A program made the position numbers and the translations under genes. From Erysipelotrichaceae bacterium (lineage in GTDB: Bacteria > Bacillota_I > Bacilli_A > Erysipelotrichales > Erysipelotrichaceae): a stretch of DNA of 64,000 bases. Positions 1-9,585 of the stretch are shown one piece after another (positions within the stretch are counted from its first letter, which is position 1; the number at the start of each line of letters is the position of its first letter). The notes under the pieces are model-generated. The model did not search any database, was not told where the DNA came from, and saw only the letters and a list, made by a program, of their open reading frames with translations. The stretch covers positions 1 through 64,000 of the forward strand of contig JAFRZA010000017.1 in the NCBI GenBank assembly GCA_017442805.1, written 5' to 3'.

Positions 1-249
1 GCGCTGGCCAAGAACCCCAAGCTGTTGCTCTGCGACGAGCCGACCGGCGCCCTGGACTACGTGACCGGCAAGCAGGTCCTCAAGCTTCTGCAGCAGACCT
101 GCAAGAGCAGCCGCAAGACCGTCATCGTCATCACTCACAACCTCGCCATCTGCCCGATGGGTGACAAGGTCATCCGGGTCAAGAGCGGAAAGATCGAAAA
201 GATTGAAGTCAATGAACATCCGATGGATGTTGAGGAGATCGAGTATTAG
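1..249 (+). CDS. ABC transporter ATP-binding protein, C-terminal part (5' truncated by window)
   Basis: The reading frame is open from base 1, so the gene starts outside the window. The visible part holds a Walker B motif followed by the D-loop (LLLCDEPTGALD), then the H-loop region (VIVITHN). These place it in the MacB/LolD-type ABC ATPase family that powers FtsX-like permeases. Its TAG stop overlaps the GTG start of the next gene by one base, so the two are almost certainly translated together and form one exporter. The substrate cannot be told from this fragment. Confidence 0.93.
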   Translation, partial: ALAKNPKLLLCDEPTGALDYVTGKQVLKLLQQTCKSSRKTVIVITHNLAICPMGDKVIRVKSGKIEKIEVNEHPMDVEEIEY

Positions 250-3200
250 TGCCCAAGGTGTTTCTGAAAAACATACTGGCCGAGATCCGCAGTAATTTCG
301 GCCGTTTCCTGTCCATCATGGCCATCGTCGCCCTTGGCGTCGCCTTTTTTGCCGGCATCAAGGCTTCGGCTCCGGACATGAAGAACAGCGCCGACACCTA
401 CTTTGACCAGTACCGCCTGCAGGACGTCCAGGTCTTCTCCACCCTGGGTCTTTATGACCAAGACGTGGAAGAGATCAGAAGCCTCAGCGGCGTTGAAGAC
501 GCCCAGGCCATCTTCACCCTTGACACCCTGACCAACCTGAAAACCACCCAGCTGGTCGTCAAGGTCATCTCCCACGATCAGAATACCGGCGTCAACCTGG
601 TCAGACTGGTGGAGGGCCGGATGCCGCAGAACGATCACGAATGTCTGATCGAGGCAGCCAGCGCCACTTCCAACATGTTCGGCACCTTCAGTATCGGCGA
701 TACCATCAGGCTCCACCGCGATGATGATCAGCTGAAAGAAAGTCTGAAATACGGCGACTACGAGATCGTCGGTACCTGTTACCTGCCGGCTTATCTGTCC
801 TACCAGAAAGGCGCTTCCAACATCGGCTCGGGAACCGTCGACACCTTCATCGTGATTGAACAGTCCGCCGTCATAGCGGATTACTATACCGAGATCGACG
901 TCACCATTGACGGTGCCCGCGACGTCAACTGTTATGACGACCGCTACTTCGACATCGTCGACCCGGTCAGGGAAAGGATCGACTTACTGGAAAACCACAG
1001 CGTCAAGGACCGCATGGCCCAGTACCAGCGGGAGATCGACGACGCCAAGAAGGACTACGCTTCCCAGATTGAACTGGCCCAGCAGAAGCTGGATGAAGCC
1101 GGAGAAAAGATCGAAGCCGGCCGCAAGGAGATTGAGGAGAACGAAGCCAAGATAAAGGACGCCGAGAAGCAGATCGCCGACGGCGAGAAGGAAATCGCGG
1201 AGAATGAGCGGAAACTGGCGGAAGCCAAGAAGCAGCTCGACGAAGGCTGGCAGCAGTACTATGACGCCATCAACGCCTCGGAAGAACTGGTAGACATGCT
1301 CAACGAGATTTCCGAACTGGAAGCCGAACAGGCCAGCCTGCCGACGCTTACCATCATGCAGGCTTCCCTCCAGCAGAATCTGGAATCCGCCCAGGCGGTC
1401 CAGAGCAGCATTGAAGACAACATTCACCAGACCGTTCAGCAGATCGCCGAAACGGAAGAAAGGATAGCCGACCTGCAGTCGCAGATCGGCGAGATCGACG
1501 GGCAGTTGAGCGACCCGTCTCTCAGCGAGCAGCAGATCTTTGAACTGCAGCTGCGCCGCGCCGAACTGGCCGGTCAGCTCCAGGGTCAGCAAGCCCTGCT
1601 GGAATCGCTGAATCAGCAGCTGGCCTCTCAGCAGCAGTCGCTGCAGAGCGCTCAGCAGAACACCCGGCAGATCCAGCAGCAGCTCGATGAAGTCAACGCC
1701 CAGATCGCCAAGGTCGAAGCCGACGCCCAGCGGCTGGAGGAACTCAAAGCCCAGCGCGACGCCTATCTGGCCTCGGTGCCGGAACTGGTCGCCGCCTACA
1801 ACCAGCTGAGTGAAGCCCAGGCGCAGTACGACGAAGGCATGACCCAGCTGCAGGCTGCCAAAATAACCCTGGAAAACAGCAAGAAGGAAGTTCAGCAGGC
1901 CCGCAGGCAGATCAATGCCGCCAAGGCTGAATTCGCCAAGGGCGAGAAGGAATACCTGGATGGCCTGGAAGAATTCGAAAAACAGAAGAAGGAAGGCCTG
2001 GAGAAGATCGAGGAAGCCCAGAACGAACTGGATTCCCTGCAGGCCCAGTGGTATGTCCTGGACCGCAACTCCCACTATTCCTACCGCGACTATGAGGCCT
2101 GTGCCGACCGCATGGACGGCATCGCCTCCGTCTTCCCGGTATTCTTCTTTCTGGTCGCCGCTCTGATCGTCACCACGACGATGACCCGGATGGTCGATGA
2201 GCAGCGCACCGAGATCGGCACACTCAAGGCCCTGGGCTACTCCCGGGTGCAGATCGCCGGCAAATACATCGTCTACGCCCTGATCGCCAGCCTGGCCGGC
2301 TCACTGGCGGGCTGCCTTCTGGGCATGATCATCTTCCCCTACGTCATCTTCAAGGCCTGGAACACCCTGTATAACCTGAAGACGATTTACTATCTCTTCC
2401 CCATAAAGCTCATCCTGCTGGCCTCGCTGTCGATGATCCTTTCGACCCTGGTGGTCACCGTGGCGACCATCTACCAGCAGCTCAACGACTCACCCAGCCA
2501 GCTGATGCGTCCCAAGAGCGCCAAGGCCGGCAAGAAGGTCCTTCTGGAAAGGATCACCTTCATCTGGAGAAGGCTCTCCTTCCTGCATAAGGTCACCGTC
2601 CGCAACCTCTTCCGCTATAAGAAGCGCTTCTTAATGACCGTCATCGGCATCGCCGGCTGCTCGGCGCTGATCGTTGCCGGCTTCGGCATCAACGACAGCA
2701 TCTCCGACATCGCCCGGGCGCAGTATGAAGACATCTATCACTATGACGCCTCCGTTACCCTGAAGAAGGGCAGCGATGAACTCAGGCAGCAGATCGGTGC
2801 TCTTGACGGCGTGGAAGCCGTCTACCGCGAACAGCAGATCGCCGCAACCATTCAGATCAACAACAAGGACGCTGCCGTCACCATTCACATCGTTGACGAT
2901 CCCGAGGCCTTCGAAGAGTTCACCACCCTCTACGTGGAAAAGACCGGTGAACATCTCCATCTGGACGACGACGGCGTGCTGATCTCCCAGAAGCTGGCCA
3001 ACCAGCTGGAGCTGGAAGTCGGACAGCAGCTGACCTTTAAGGACAGCGATGAAAAGGAGATCACCGTCACCGTCAGCGGCGTCTTTGAAAACTACGTCTA
3101 CCATCACATGTACGTCACCCAGAAGCAGTACGACAGCTGGCTCTCCCTTGCCAAGGTCACCGAGGTCTACCAGATCCGCAACCGCAGCCGGGAAAGCGGT

Positions 3201-3704
3201 TTTGAGACCGCCCTGGGCAACCGGATCATGGCTCTGGACAACGTCACCGGCATCACCTTCTACTCTTCTCTGCAGACCAACTTCGCCGACATGATCTCCA
3301 GCATCTCCTTCATCGTGGTCGTGCTGGTCATCTCCGCCGCCGCCCTGGCTGCCGTGGTGCTCTATAACCTTTCCAACATCAACATCTCCGAACGCGTCAG
3401 AGAAATCGCCACCATCAAGGTGCTGGGCTTCACCGACCGCGAGGTCGATAAGTACGTCAACCGCGAAAGCATCATCATGACCGTCATCGGTGCCGGCGCC
3501 GGACTTCTGGTGGGCATCTACCTGCACGATCTGATCATGAACCTGGCCGAAATGGACGAAGTCATGTTCGGCCGGACCATCAATCCCATTTCCTTCGTCA
3601 TCAGCTTCTTCATGACCCTGGGCTTCTCGCTGATCATCAACGGCATCATGCACTTCCACCTCAGGGACATTCAGATGGTCGAGTCGCTCAAGGCCGTTGA
3701 ATAA
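249..3704 (+). CDS. Large FtsX-family ABC permease with extracellular coiled coil
   Basis: This 1151-residue membrane protein starts at a GTG that overlaps the stop of the upstream ATPase. It has one N-terminal membrane segment (about 17-38). A long Glu/Lys/Gln-rich coiled-coil region follows (about 257-610). Next come a first FtsX core with three membrane segments (about 623-744) and a second core (segments near 793-814, 1014-1040, 1075-1096 and 1114-1135). This two-FtsX-domain layout is common in Bacillota exporters paired with MacB/LolD-like ATPases. Such systems are mostly linked to peptide or lipid export or to mechanotransmission at the cell envelope. The coiled coil probably projects outside the membrane. 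The substrate is unknown. Confidence 0.9.
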   Translation: MPKVFLKNILAEIRSNFGRFLSIMAIVALGVAFFAGIKASAPDMKNSADTYFDQYRLQDVQVFSTLGLYDQDVEEIRSLSGVEDAQAIFTLDTLTNLKTTQLVVKVISHDQNTGVNLVRLVEGRMPQNDHECLIEAASATSNMFGTFSIGDTIRLHRDDDQLKESLKYGDYEIVGTCYLPAYLSYQKGASNIGSGTVDTFIVIEQSAVIADYYTEIDVTIDGARDVNCYDDRYFDIVDPVRERIDLLENHSVKDRMAQYQREIDDAKKDYASQIELAQQKLDEAGEKIEAGRKEIEENEAKIKDAEKQIADGEKEIAENERKLAEAKKQLDEGWQQYYDAINASEELVDMLNEISELEAEQASLPTLTIMQASLQQNLESAQAVQSSIEDNIHQTVQQIAETEERIADLQSQIGEIDGQLSDPSLSEQQIFELQLRRAELAGQLQGQQALLESLNQQLASQQQSLQSAQQNTRQIQQQLDEVNAQIAKVEADAQRLEELKAQRDAYLASVPELVAAYNQLSEAQAQYDEGMTQLQAAKITLENSKKEVQQARRQINAAKAEFAKGEKEYLDGLEEFEKQKKEGLEKIEEAQNELDSLQAQWYVLDRNSHYSYRDYEACADRMDGIASVFPVFFFLVAALIVTTTMTRMVDEQRTEIGTLKALGYSRVQIAGKYIVYALIASLAGSLAGCLLGMIIFPYVIFKAWNTLYNLKTIYYLFPIKLILLASLSMILSTLVVTVATIYQQLNDSPSQLMRPKSAKAGKKVLLERITFIWRRLSFLHKVTVRNLFRYKKRFLMTVIGIAGCSALIVAGFGINDSISDIARAQYEDIYHYDASVTLKKGSDELRQQIGALDGVEAVYREQQIAATIQINNKDAAVTIHIVDDPEAFEEFTTLYVEKTGEHLHLDDDGVLISQKLANQLELEVGQQLTFKDSDEKEITVTVSGVFENYVYHHMYVTQKQYDSWLSLAKVTEVYQIRNRSRESGFETALGNRIMALDNVTGITFYSSLQTNFADMISSISFIVVVLVISAAALAAVVLYNLSNINISERVREIATIKVLGFTDREVDKYVNRESIIMTVIGAGAGLLVGIYLHDLIMNLAEMDEVMFGRTINPISFVISFFMTLGFSLIINGIMHFHLRDIQMVESLKAVE

Positions 3705-3726
3705 CGGCGCATTGATGGCTTATAAT
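3697..3726 (+). promoter_or_regulatory. Promoter for the TIM-barrel gene
   Basis: A TTGAAT -35 box (3697-3702) and a TATAAT -10 box (3721-3726) are separated by 18 bases. The -35 box overlaps the stop codon of the ABC permease, so the next gene has its own promoter despite the short gap. Confidence 0.6.
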
Positions 3727-3749
3727 GTTTCCGTTGAACGGAGGCCTCC

Positions 3750-4604
3750 ATGCGCAAGGTAATGAAGCTCGCCCTTGAAGAAAGGCAGATCAGAATAAAG
3801 TGTCACTATGATCTCTTTGACGGCTATGAGATCCATCTCTATGGCGACGAAAGAGATCATTTTGCGTTGGCTGAGAATCTGGACAAGCCGATCATCACCG
3901 TCCACTACCCCATCGAGCGCTGCGATGTCTACGACGTCTGTAATGAGCTGAACACTGACTACTTCCGTCAGGTCATCGAACTGTGCCGGAAGCAGCACGC
4001 CGGCCTGGTGGTCCACGCTGAAACCGGCCTGCAGAGACTGCAGGGAAATCCCAACCTGGAAGGCTTCTGCGCCGCCATCAGAGACAGCGGCATCATTCTT
4101 CACGTGGAGAACTGTTACCGCTTCGTCGGCGCCATCGAGAGTCTGGATGTCGCCTATTATCTGCGCAGCCTGATCGGCGAAGACCGGGTCTACCCGCTTC
4201 TGGATACCTGCCATCTGATCATGAGTGAGATGTCCTTCCGCTTTGAGGAGATGTCCTTCTTCAAGACCATCGAAGCCTACGCCTCGGAAAACTTCAAGAT
4301 CCATCTCAACGACTGCATCGGCTCCGGGGAATGGGAGACCGGCGGCATTCACGGCACCAACTTCTACGCCAACCAGTACCTGCTCAGAAACATCCTCTGG
4401 ATGGTACACGAACTGGAAAAGAAGGGCATCAGCGTCGATCTGATCCTGGAGGTCAACGAGGAAGACTACGTCTACCCGACCAACGCCCACCAGCTGGCCG
4501 GCAACGTCGACCGTTACTGGCAGAAGATGGAAGAAGAAGACAATCTGGCTCTGACTGAGCGTCCCAGCAAGAAACGCCGGCCGCCGGAAAAGTCAGAAGA
4601 CTGA
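3750..4604 (+). CDS. Sugar phosphate isomerase/epimerase-like TIM-barrel protein
   Basis: The 284-residue protein resembles the xylose isomerase-like / AP endonuclease 2 TIM-barrel superfamily. Candidate metal ligands at strand ends are visible: HVEN (Glu), LDTCH (Asp and His), KIHLND (His and Asp) and LILEVNE (Glu). These enzymes isomerise sugars or cut abasic DNA using divalent metals. Nothing here fixes the substrate, so only the fold is assigned. The start follows a GGAGG that is part of the self-complementary GGAGGCCTCC, which could partly mask ribosome access. The C-terminal tail (about the last 20 residues) is basic and low-complexity. Confidence 0.75.
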   Translation: MRKVMKLALEERQIRIKCHYDLFDGYEIHLYGDERDHFALAENLDKPIITVHYPIERCDVYDVCNELNTDYFRQVIELCRKQHAGLVVHAETGLQRLQGNPNLEGFCAAIRDSGIILHVENCYRFVGAIESLDVAYYLRSLIGEDRVYPLLDTCHLIMSEMSFRFEEMSFFKTIEAYASENFKIHLNDCIGSGEWETGGIHGTNFYANQYLLRNILWMVHELEKKGISVDLILEVNEEDYVYPTNAHQLAGNVDRYWQKMEEEDNLALTERPSKKRRPPEKSED

Positions 4605-4616
4605 TAGCCTTCCGAC

Positions 4617-4645
4617 TTGACATCAGGGGTCAAACCGCTTAAAAT
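4617..4645 (+). promoter_or_regulatory. Promoter of the trpXYZ T-box transcript
   Basis: A perfect TTGACA -35 box (4617-4622) lies 17 bases from a TAAAAT -10 box (4640-4645). Transcription should start near 4652, a few bases before the T-box Stem I. A TTGAC/GTCAA inverted repeat overlaps the -35 box. Confidence 0.7.
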
Positions 4646-4660
4646 CAGTATCAATAAACC

Positions 4661-4930
4661 TGTGAACAAGTGTGAGTAATCAGCATGGCCGTTCTTCCAG
4701 AGAGTCGCGGTTGGTGAGAAGCGATGGAATGAGTGCTGACGAATGGGCTTGTGAGGGCAAACGGAAATCCGTAAGGAGAGTATGGGCGCCGGATTGACTG
4801 ACCGTCAGAACAGTCGGCATATGAAGGTATGCGCAGAGTGGATGCATATTGCATCAAGCCGGGTGGCACCGCAGGAAGATTAACGATCCTGTCCCAGCAA
4901 AGTTCAGTTATTTGCTGAGGCAGGATTTTT
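4661..4930 (+). ncRNA. Tryptophan T-box leader with intrinsic terminator
   Basis: The element carries the conserved T-box motif GGGTGGCACCGC (4861-4872). It ends in a terminator hairpin (arms 4886-4901 and 4911-4926) followed by a T-run. At the base of Stem I, ACAAG (4666-4670) pairs with CTTGT, and TCAGC pairs with GCTGA just above. The loop between them holds GAA followed by TGG (4744-4746), which is the specifier position and reads as Trp. The variable base of the TGGN antiterminator bulge is C, which matches the G73 discriminator of bacterial tRNA-Trp. T-boxes bind uncharged tRNA and then block termination, so the downstream transporter should be made when tryptophan is scarce. Confidence 0.9.
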
Positions 4931-4957
4931 GTTTATATGACCAGGAGGTATGACAGC

Positions 4958-4993
4958 ATGAAACGATGGCAAATGATCTTTCTTAAGAACTGA
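4958..4993 (+). CDS. Possible 11-residue Trp-containing leader peptide
   Basis: A short reading frame, MKRWQMIFLKN, starts nine bases after a very strong AGGAGG (4943-4948). It lies between the T-box terminator and trpX. It has one Trp codon (4967-4969). Its position and strong ribosome binding site suggest it is translated when the T-box reads through. I see no clear downstream hairpin that would make it a classical attenuator. It may instead tune translation of trpX, or be chance. Confidence 0.35.
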   Translation: MKRWQMIFLKN

Positions 4994-5035
4994 ATCGGAT
5001 GAATTAAGACAACGAAAAGAAAGGAAACATGAAAC

Positions 5036-6061
5036 ATGAAAAAAACATTATTAACCATATTCGCATTACTGCTCGCATTAAGCCTGATTGGCTGTCAGAA
5101 GAATGAACCTGCCGATGAAGACGGAAACGTTTATCACATCGGCATCTGTAACTACGTCGACCACGCCTCTCTCAACCAGATCGTCGACAACATCACCTCG
5201 CAGCTTAACGCCCTGGCCAGGGGCAGGGATTTCCGCTTTGAGATCAACTGCCAGAACTGCAACGCCGACGCCAACCTGCTGAATCAGATCATTCAGAACT
5301 TCATCGACCAGAAGATCGATCTGATGATCGGCGTCGCTACTCCGGTCGCCCTGGCCATGCAGGGAGCTACCGAAGATCATCCGATCCCGGTCGTCTTCGC
5401 CGCCGTCAGCGACCCGCTGACCTACGGTCTGGTCGATTCCCTGGATAAGCCGGGCCATAACATCACCGGTACTTCCGACTATCTCGATACCAACGCCGTC
5501 ATGAACCTGATCCTGGCTCTCAAGCCGGAGATAAAGAAGGTCGGCCTGCTGTTTGACTTCTCCCAGGACGCTTCCACCACCGCCATCAATCAGGCCAGAG
5601 AACTTCTGCAGGGCAAGGGCATCGAAGTCGTGGAGAAGTCCGGAACCAACGTTTCCGAGATCCAGATCGCCGCTGACGCCCTGATCCAGGCCGGCGTCGA
5701 AGCCGTCTTCACTCCTTCCGACAATACCGTCATGACCGCCGAACTGTCCATCTACGAGGCTCTGGCCAAGGCCGGCATCCCGCATTTCGCCGGTGCCGAT
5801 TCCTTCGCTCTCAACGGCGCCTTTTTGGGCTATGGCGTTGACTACGCCAACCTGGGTGTCGAGACCGCCAACATGGCTGCCGATATCCTGATCGAACATC
5901 TGAATCCCGGCGACGTCGCCGTCAGGACCTTCGATAACGGCATCGCCACCATCAATACCGAAGTCTGCGCTCAGCTGGGCTATGACTTCGAAGAACTGAA
6001 GAATCTGTTTGCGCCTTTATGCACCCGGGTAACCGGCATCGCGACCGGCGAGAACTTCTGA
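5036..6061 (+). CDS. trpX: TrpX-type ABC substrate-binding lipoprotein
   Basis: This 341-residue protein belongs to the ABC_sub_bind (COG2984) family. It begins with a lipoprotein signal peptide, hydrophobic and ending in the lipobox LIGC (Cys about 20), so it should be anchored outside the membrane. It is followed by a permease (27-base gap) and an ATPase, the standard TrpXYZ order. The tryptophan T-box directly upstream supports tryptophan, or an aromatic precursor, as ligand. The start at 5036 was chosen because it gives the signal peptide; an out-of-frame ATG lies at 5029. Confidence 0.88.
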   Translation: MKKTLLTIFALLLALSLIGCQKNEPADEDGNVYHIGICNYVDHASLNQIVDNITSQLNALARGRDFRFEINCQNCNADANLLNQIIQNFIDQKIDLMIGVATPVALAMQGATEDHPIPVVFAAVSDPLTYGLVDSLDKPGHNITGTSDYLDTNAVMNLILALKPEIKKVGLLFDFSQDASTTAINQARELLQGKGIEVVEKSGTNVSEIQIAADALIQAGVEAVFTPSDNTVMTAELSIYEALAKAGIPHFAGADSFALNGAFLGYGVDYANLGVETANMAADILIEHLNPGDVAVRTFDNGIATINTEVCAQLGYDFEELKNLFAPLCTRVTGIATGENF

Positions 6062-6088
6062 TTCTCATAAAACACCGAGGAATTAAAA

Positions 6089-6997
6089 ATGTCTAATCTG
6101 TTAAGCAGCGTCATCGAACTCGGACTGATCAACGCCCTGACCGTACTGGCTCTTTTCGTCAGCTACCGCGTCCTGGACATCTGCGATCTGTCCACCGACG
6201 GATGCTTCACCCTGGGCGGAGCCGTGGGAGCCGTCGTGGCCATCAGCTTCGGCCCCTGCCTCTCCCTGCTGGCCGCCGTCGGGGCGGGAATGCTGTGCGG
6301 CTTGGTGACCTCACTGCTGCAGACCAAGCTGGGAGTCAATTCTCTGCTGGCCGGCATCGCCGTCAACACCGCGCTTTATTCCGTCAACATCGCCGTCATG
6401 AAGGGCAGCGCCCTGATCAACCTGAACAAGGTGACTACCGTCTTTTCCCTGACCAGACAGGCTCTCATCAACACGCCCCTGGCCGGCTGCCAGACCATCA
6501 TCGTGGCTTTGATTACGGTCATTCTGGCCGTAGCCTTCCTGAACTTCTTCTTAAGGACGAGACTTGGCCTGGCCTTACGGGCTACCGGCGACAACCATCA
6601 GATGGTGGAAAACTCCTCCATTGACCCGCACCGGATGAAGATCATCGGCCTGATCATCTCCGGCGGACTTACCGCTCTTTCCGGCTGCCTGCTGGCGCAG
6701 AGCCAGAAGTCAGTTAACATCGACATCGGCAGCGGCATCCTGACCGTCGCCCTGGCTTCCCTGCTGATCGGCCGCATCTTCTTCCCCAGAGGAAAGCTGA
6801 TCGTTCAGCTGGTGGGAAGCGTTGCCGGTTCGCTGCTGTTCCGCTTCATCTACGCACTGGCGCTGAAACTCAACATGCCGGCTTACATGCTGAAGCTGGT
6901 ATCTTCCAGCATCGTCTTATTGGCCATTTCCCTGCCTTATCTGCAGACGCAGTATCCGCTGTTTATCAGAAGGCTCAGACAGAACAGGAGGGCTTAG
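6089..6997 (+). CDS. trpY: TrpY-type ABC permease
   Basis: A 302-residue, highly hydrophobic protein of the COG4120 / BPD_transp_2-like permease group, with roughly eight membrane segments. The conserved stretch VLDICDLSTDGCFTLGGAVG near the N-terminus is typical and has a counterpart in the second importer at 31868. It sits between trpX and the ATPase gene and ends one base before it, implying co-translation. It should form the membrane channel of the tryptophan-type importer. Confidence 0.87.
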   Translation: MSNLLSSVIELGLINALTVLALFVSYRVLDICDLSTDGCFTLGGAVGAVVAISFGPCLSLLAAVGAGMLCGLVTSLLQTKLGVNSLLAGIAVNTALYSVNIAVMKGSALINLNKVTTVFSLTRQALINTPLAGCQTIIVALITVILAVAFLNFFLRTRLGLALRATGDNHQMVENSSIDPHRMKIIGLIISGGLTALSGCLLAQSQKSVNIDIGSGILTVALASLLIGRIFFPRGKLIVQLVGSVAGSLLFRFIYALALKLNMPAYMLKLVSSSIVLLAISLPYLQTQYPLFIRRLRQNRRA

Positions 6998-6998
6998 C

Positions 6999-7787
6999 AT
7001 GCTGGAATTAAGACACATAACCAAGATCTTCAATCCCCATACCGTAAACGAAAAGATCGGAATCAACGATTTGTCGCTGACGGTCAATGACGGTGAATTC
7101 ATCACCATCATCGGTTCCAACGGCTCAGGCAAGAGCACGCTGTTCAACCTGATCGGCGGAACGCTGATTTCCGACAGCGGCGACATCTTCCTGGATGGTA
7201 ATAACATTACCCTGCAGAAGCCCTGCCTGCGCTCCCGCAGCATCGGCCGCCTCTTCCAGGATCCGATGGCCGGCACCGCTCCGGACATGACCGTAGCGGA
7301 AAACCTCGCGCTGGCCGCCAAGAGCGGGGGCTGGCTGAAGACCATCAGCCGCTCCGACCGCCAGTTCTTCCGTCAAAAGCTGTCCCAGCTGGAAATGGGG
7401 CTGGAAGACTGCCTGGACCAGCCGGTCGGTCTGTTGTCCGGCGGACAGCGTCAGGCGCTTTCCCTGATGATGGCCACCGTCAATCCGCCGCGGGTACTGC
7501 TTCTCGATGAGCATACCGCCGCCCTGGATCCTTCCAGCGGGGCCAAGGTGCTGGAAATCACGGAAAAGATCGTCACTTCCCAGCATCTCAGCTGCCTGAT
7601 GGTCACCCACAACATGGCCGACGCCCTGAAGATGGGCGGCCGGACCATCATGTTGGACAGGGGAAAGATCATCATGGACATCTCCGGAAAGGAACGGGCC
7701 CAGGCCAGTGTCAGCTCCCTGGTTGAACGCTTCCGCAGCACTTCCGGAAAGATGCTGGACGACGATGAACTGATGCTCAATAACTGA
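6999..7787 (+). CDS. trpZ: TrpZ-type ABC ATPase
   Basis: A 262-residue ATPase of the COG1101 group. Visible motifs are Walker A (GSNGSGKST, about 37-45), the signature LLSGGQRQAL, Walker B with catalytic Glu written LLLDEHTAALD, and the H-loop MVTHNMADAL. The DEHTAALD form, with His after the Glu, is characteristic of this subfamily and is shared with the paralogue at 32757. It is the last gene of the T-box controlled operon and a terminator follows. Confidence 0.9.
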   Translation: MLELRHITKIFNPHTVNEKIGINDLSLTVNDGEFITIIGSNGSGKSTLFNLIGGTLISDSGDIFLDGNNITLQKPCLRSRSIGRLFQDPMAGTAPDMTVAENLALAAKSGGWLKTISRSDRQFFRQKLSQLEMGLEDCLDQPVGLLSGGQRQALSLMMATVNPPRVLLLDEHTAALDPSSGAKVLEITEKIVTSQHLSCLMVTHNMADALKMGGRTIMLDRGKIIMDISGKERAQASVSSLVERFRSTSGKMLDDDELMLNN

Positions 7788-7796
7788 ATGATACGG

Positions 7797-7831
7797 AGGA
7801 TGAACCGCACCTCAGCGATTCATCCTTTTTT
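7797..7831 (+). terminator. Terminator of trpXYZ
   Basis: AGGATGAA (7797-7804) pairs with TTCATCCT (7819-7826) and is followed by a T-run. Confidence 0.85.
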
Positions 7832-7860
7832 CCGCGCCGACACATCGAAAAATAGCGCAC

Positions 7861-7887
7861 TTGTTTCGAAGTATGATATTATATTAT
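7861..7887 (+). promoter_or_regulatory. Possible enolase promoter
   Basis: TTGTTT (7861-7866) and TATTAT (7882-7887) lie upstream of eno with a short 15-base spacer. The AT-rich region also contains other -10-like hexamers, so the exact promoter is uncertain. Confidence 0.35.
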
Positions 7888-7912
7888 CGGTAATACAAGG
7901 AGGGCAAATTAG

Positions 7913-9244
<1,332 letters not shown>

Positions 9245-9258
9245 TTCTCTTCAAACAA

Positions 9259-9302
9259 GGAAAAGACGCCCGTCAGATCAGCATCCGGCGGGCGTTTTCC
9301 TT
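9259..9302 (+). terminator. Terminator of eno
   Basis: GGAAAAGACGCCCG (9259-9272) pairs with CGGGCGTTTTCC (9289-9300) with one mismatch. The stem is long and GC-rich and ends in T-rich sequence. Confidence 0.85.
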
Positions 9303-9350
9303 ACTGTTTTTACAAAATCTGTCATTTAGCGTTTCTTATTGGCTTTTTCG

Positions 9351-9359
9351 TGTTATAAT
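9351..9359 (+). promoter_or_regulatory. Extended -10 promoter of tRNA-Pro
   Basis: TGTTATAAT matches an extended -10 element (TGnTATAAT) thirteen bases before the tRNA. No good -35 box is present, as expected for this promoter class. Confidence 0.65.
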
Positions 9360-9371
9360 TATCGCGGTAAA

Positions 9372-9448
9372 CGGGATATAGCGCAGTTTGGTAGCGCGCT
9401 TGAATGGGGTTCAAGAGGTCTCGGGTTCGAATCCCGATATTCCGACCA
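9372..9448 (+). tRNA. tRNA-Pro (anticodon GGG)
   Basis: The 77-base cloverleaf has acceptor arms CGGGATA and TATTCCG, an encoded ACCA end, a TTCGAAT T-loop, and an anticodon stem CTTGA/TCAAG with loop ATGGGGT. The anticodon GGG is at 9406-9408. The loop sequence is the same as in the well-known E. coli tRNA-Pro(GGG). Confidence 0.96.
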
Positions 9449-9458
9449 TTATCAGAAC

Positions 9459-9489
9459 AAGCCGTCAGGTTCAGCCCTGCGGCTTTTAT
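9459..9489 (+). terminator. Terminator after tRNA-Pro
   Basis: AAGCCG (9459-9464) pairs with CGGCTT (9480-9485), extended by TCAGG/CCTG, and is followed by TTTATT. Confidence 0.65.
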
Positions 9490-9585
9490 TATGACCTGAA
9501 CCGGGCAGAGGATTTGTGTTTCCTCAGTTAATAATATGATAGAATATAGATGAAAGAAGGCCTTAGGTCCCTTGAGGTAAGCATA

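Noticed and set aside
984-2075. Antisense frame opposite the coiled-coil region
   Set aside because: Leu/Gln/Phe-rich translation is a by-product of the repetitive sense codons.
9550-9585. Earlier ATG for the Fic-like gene
   Set aside because: No ribosome site precedes it and it is close to a possible -10 box (TATGAT, 9535-9540).
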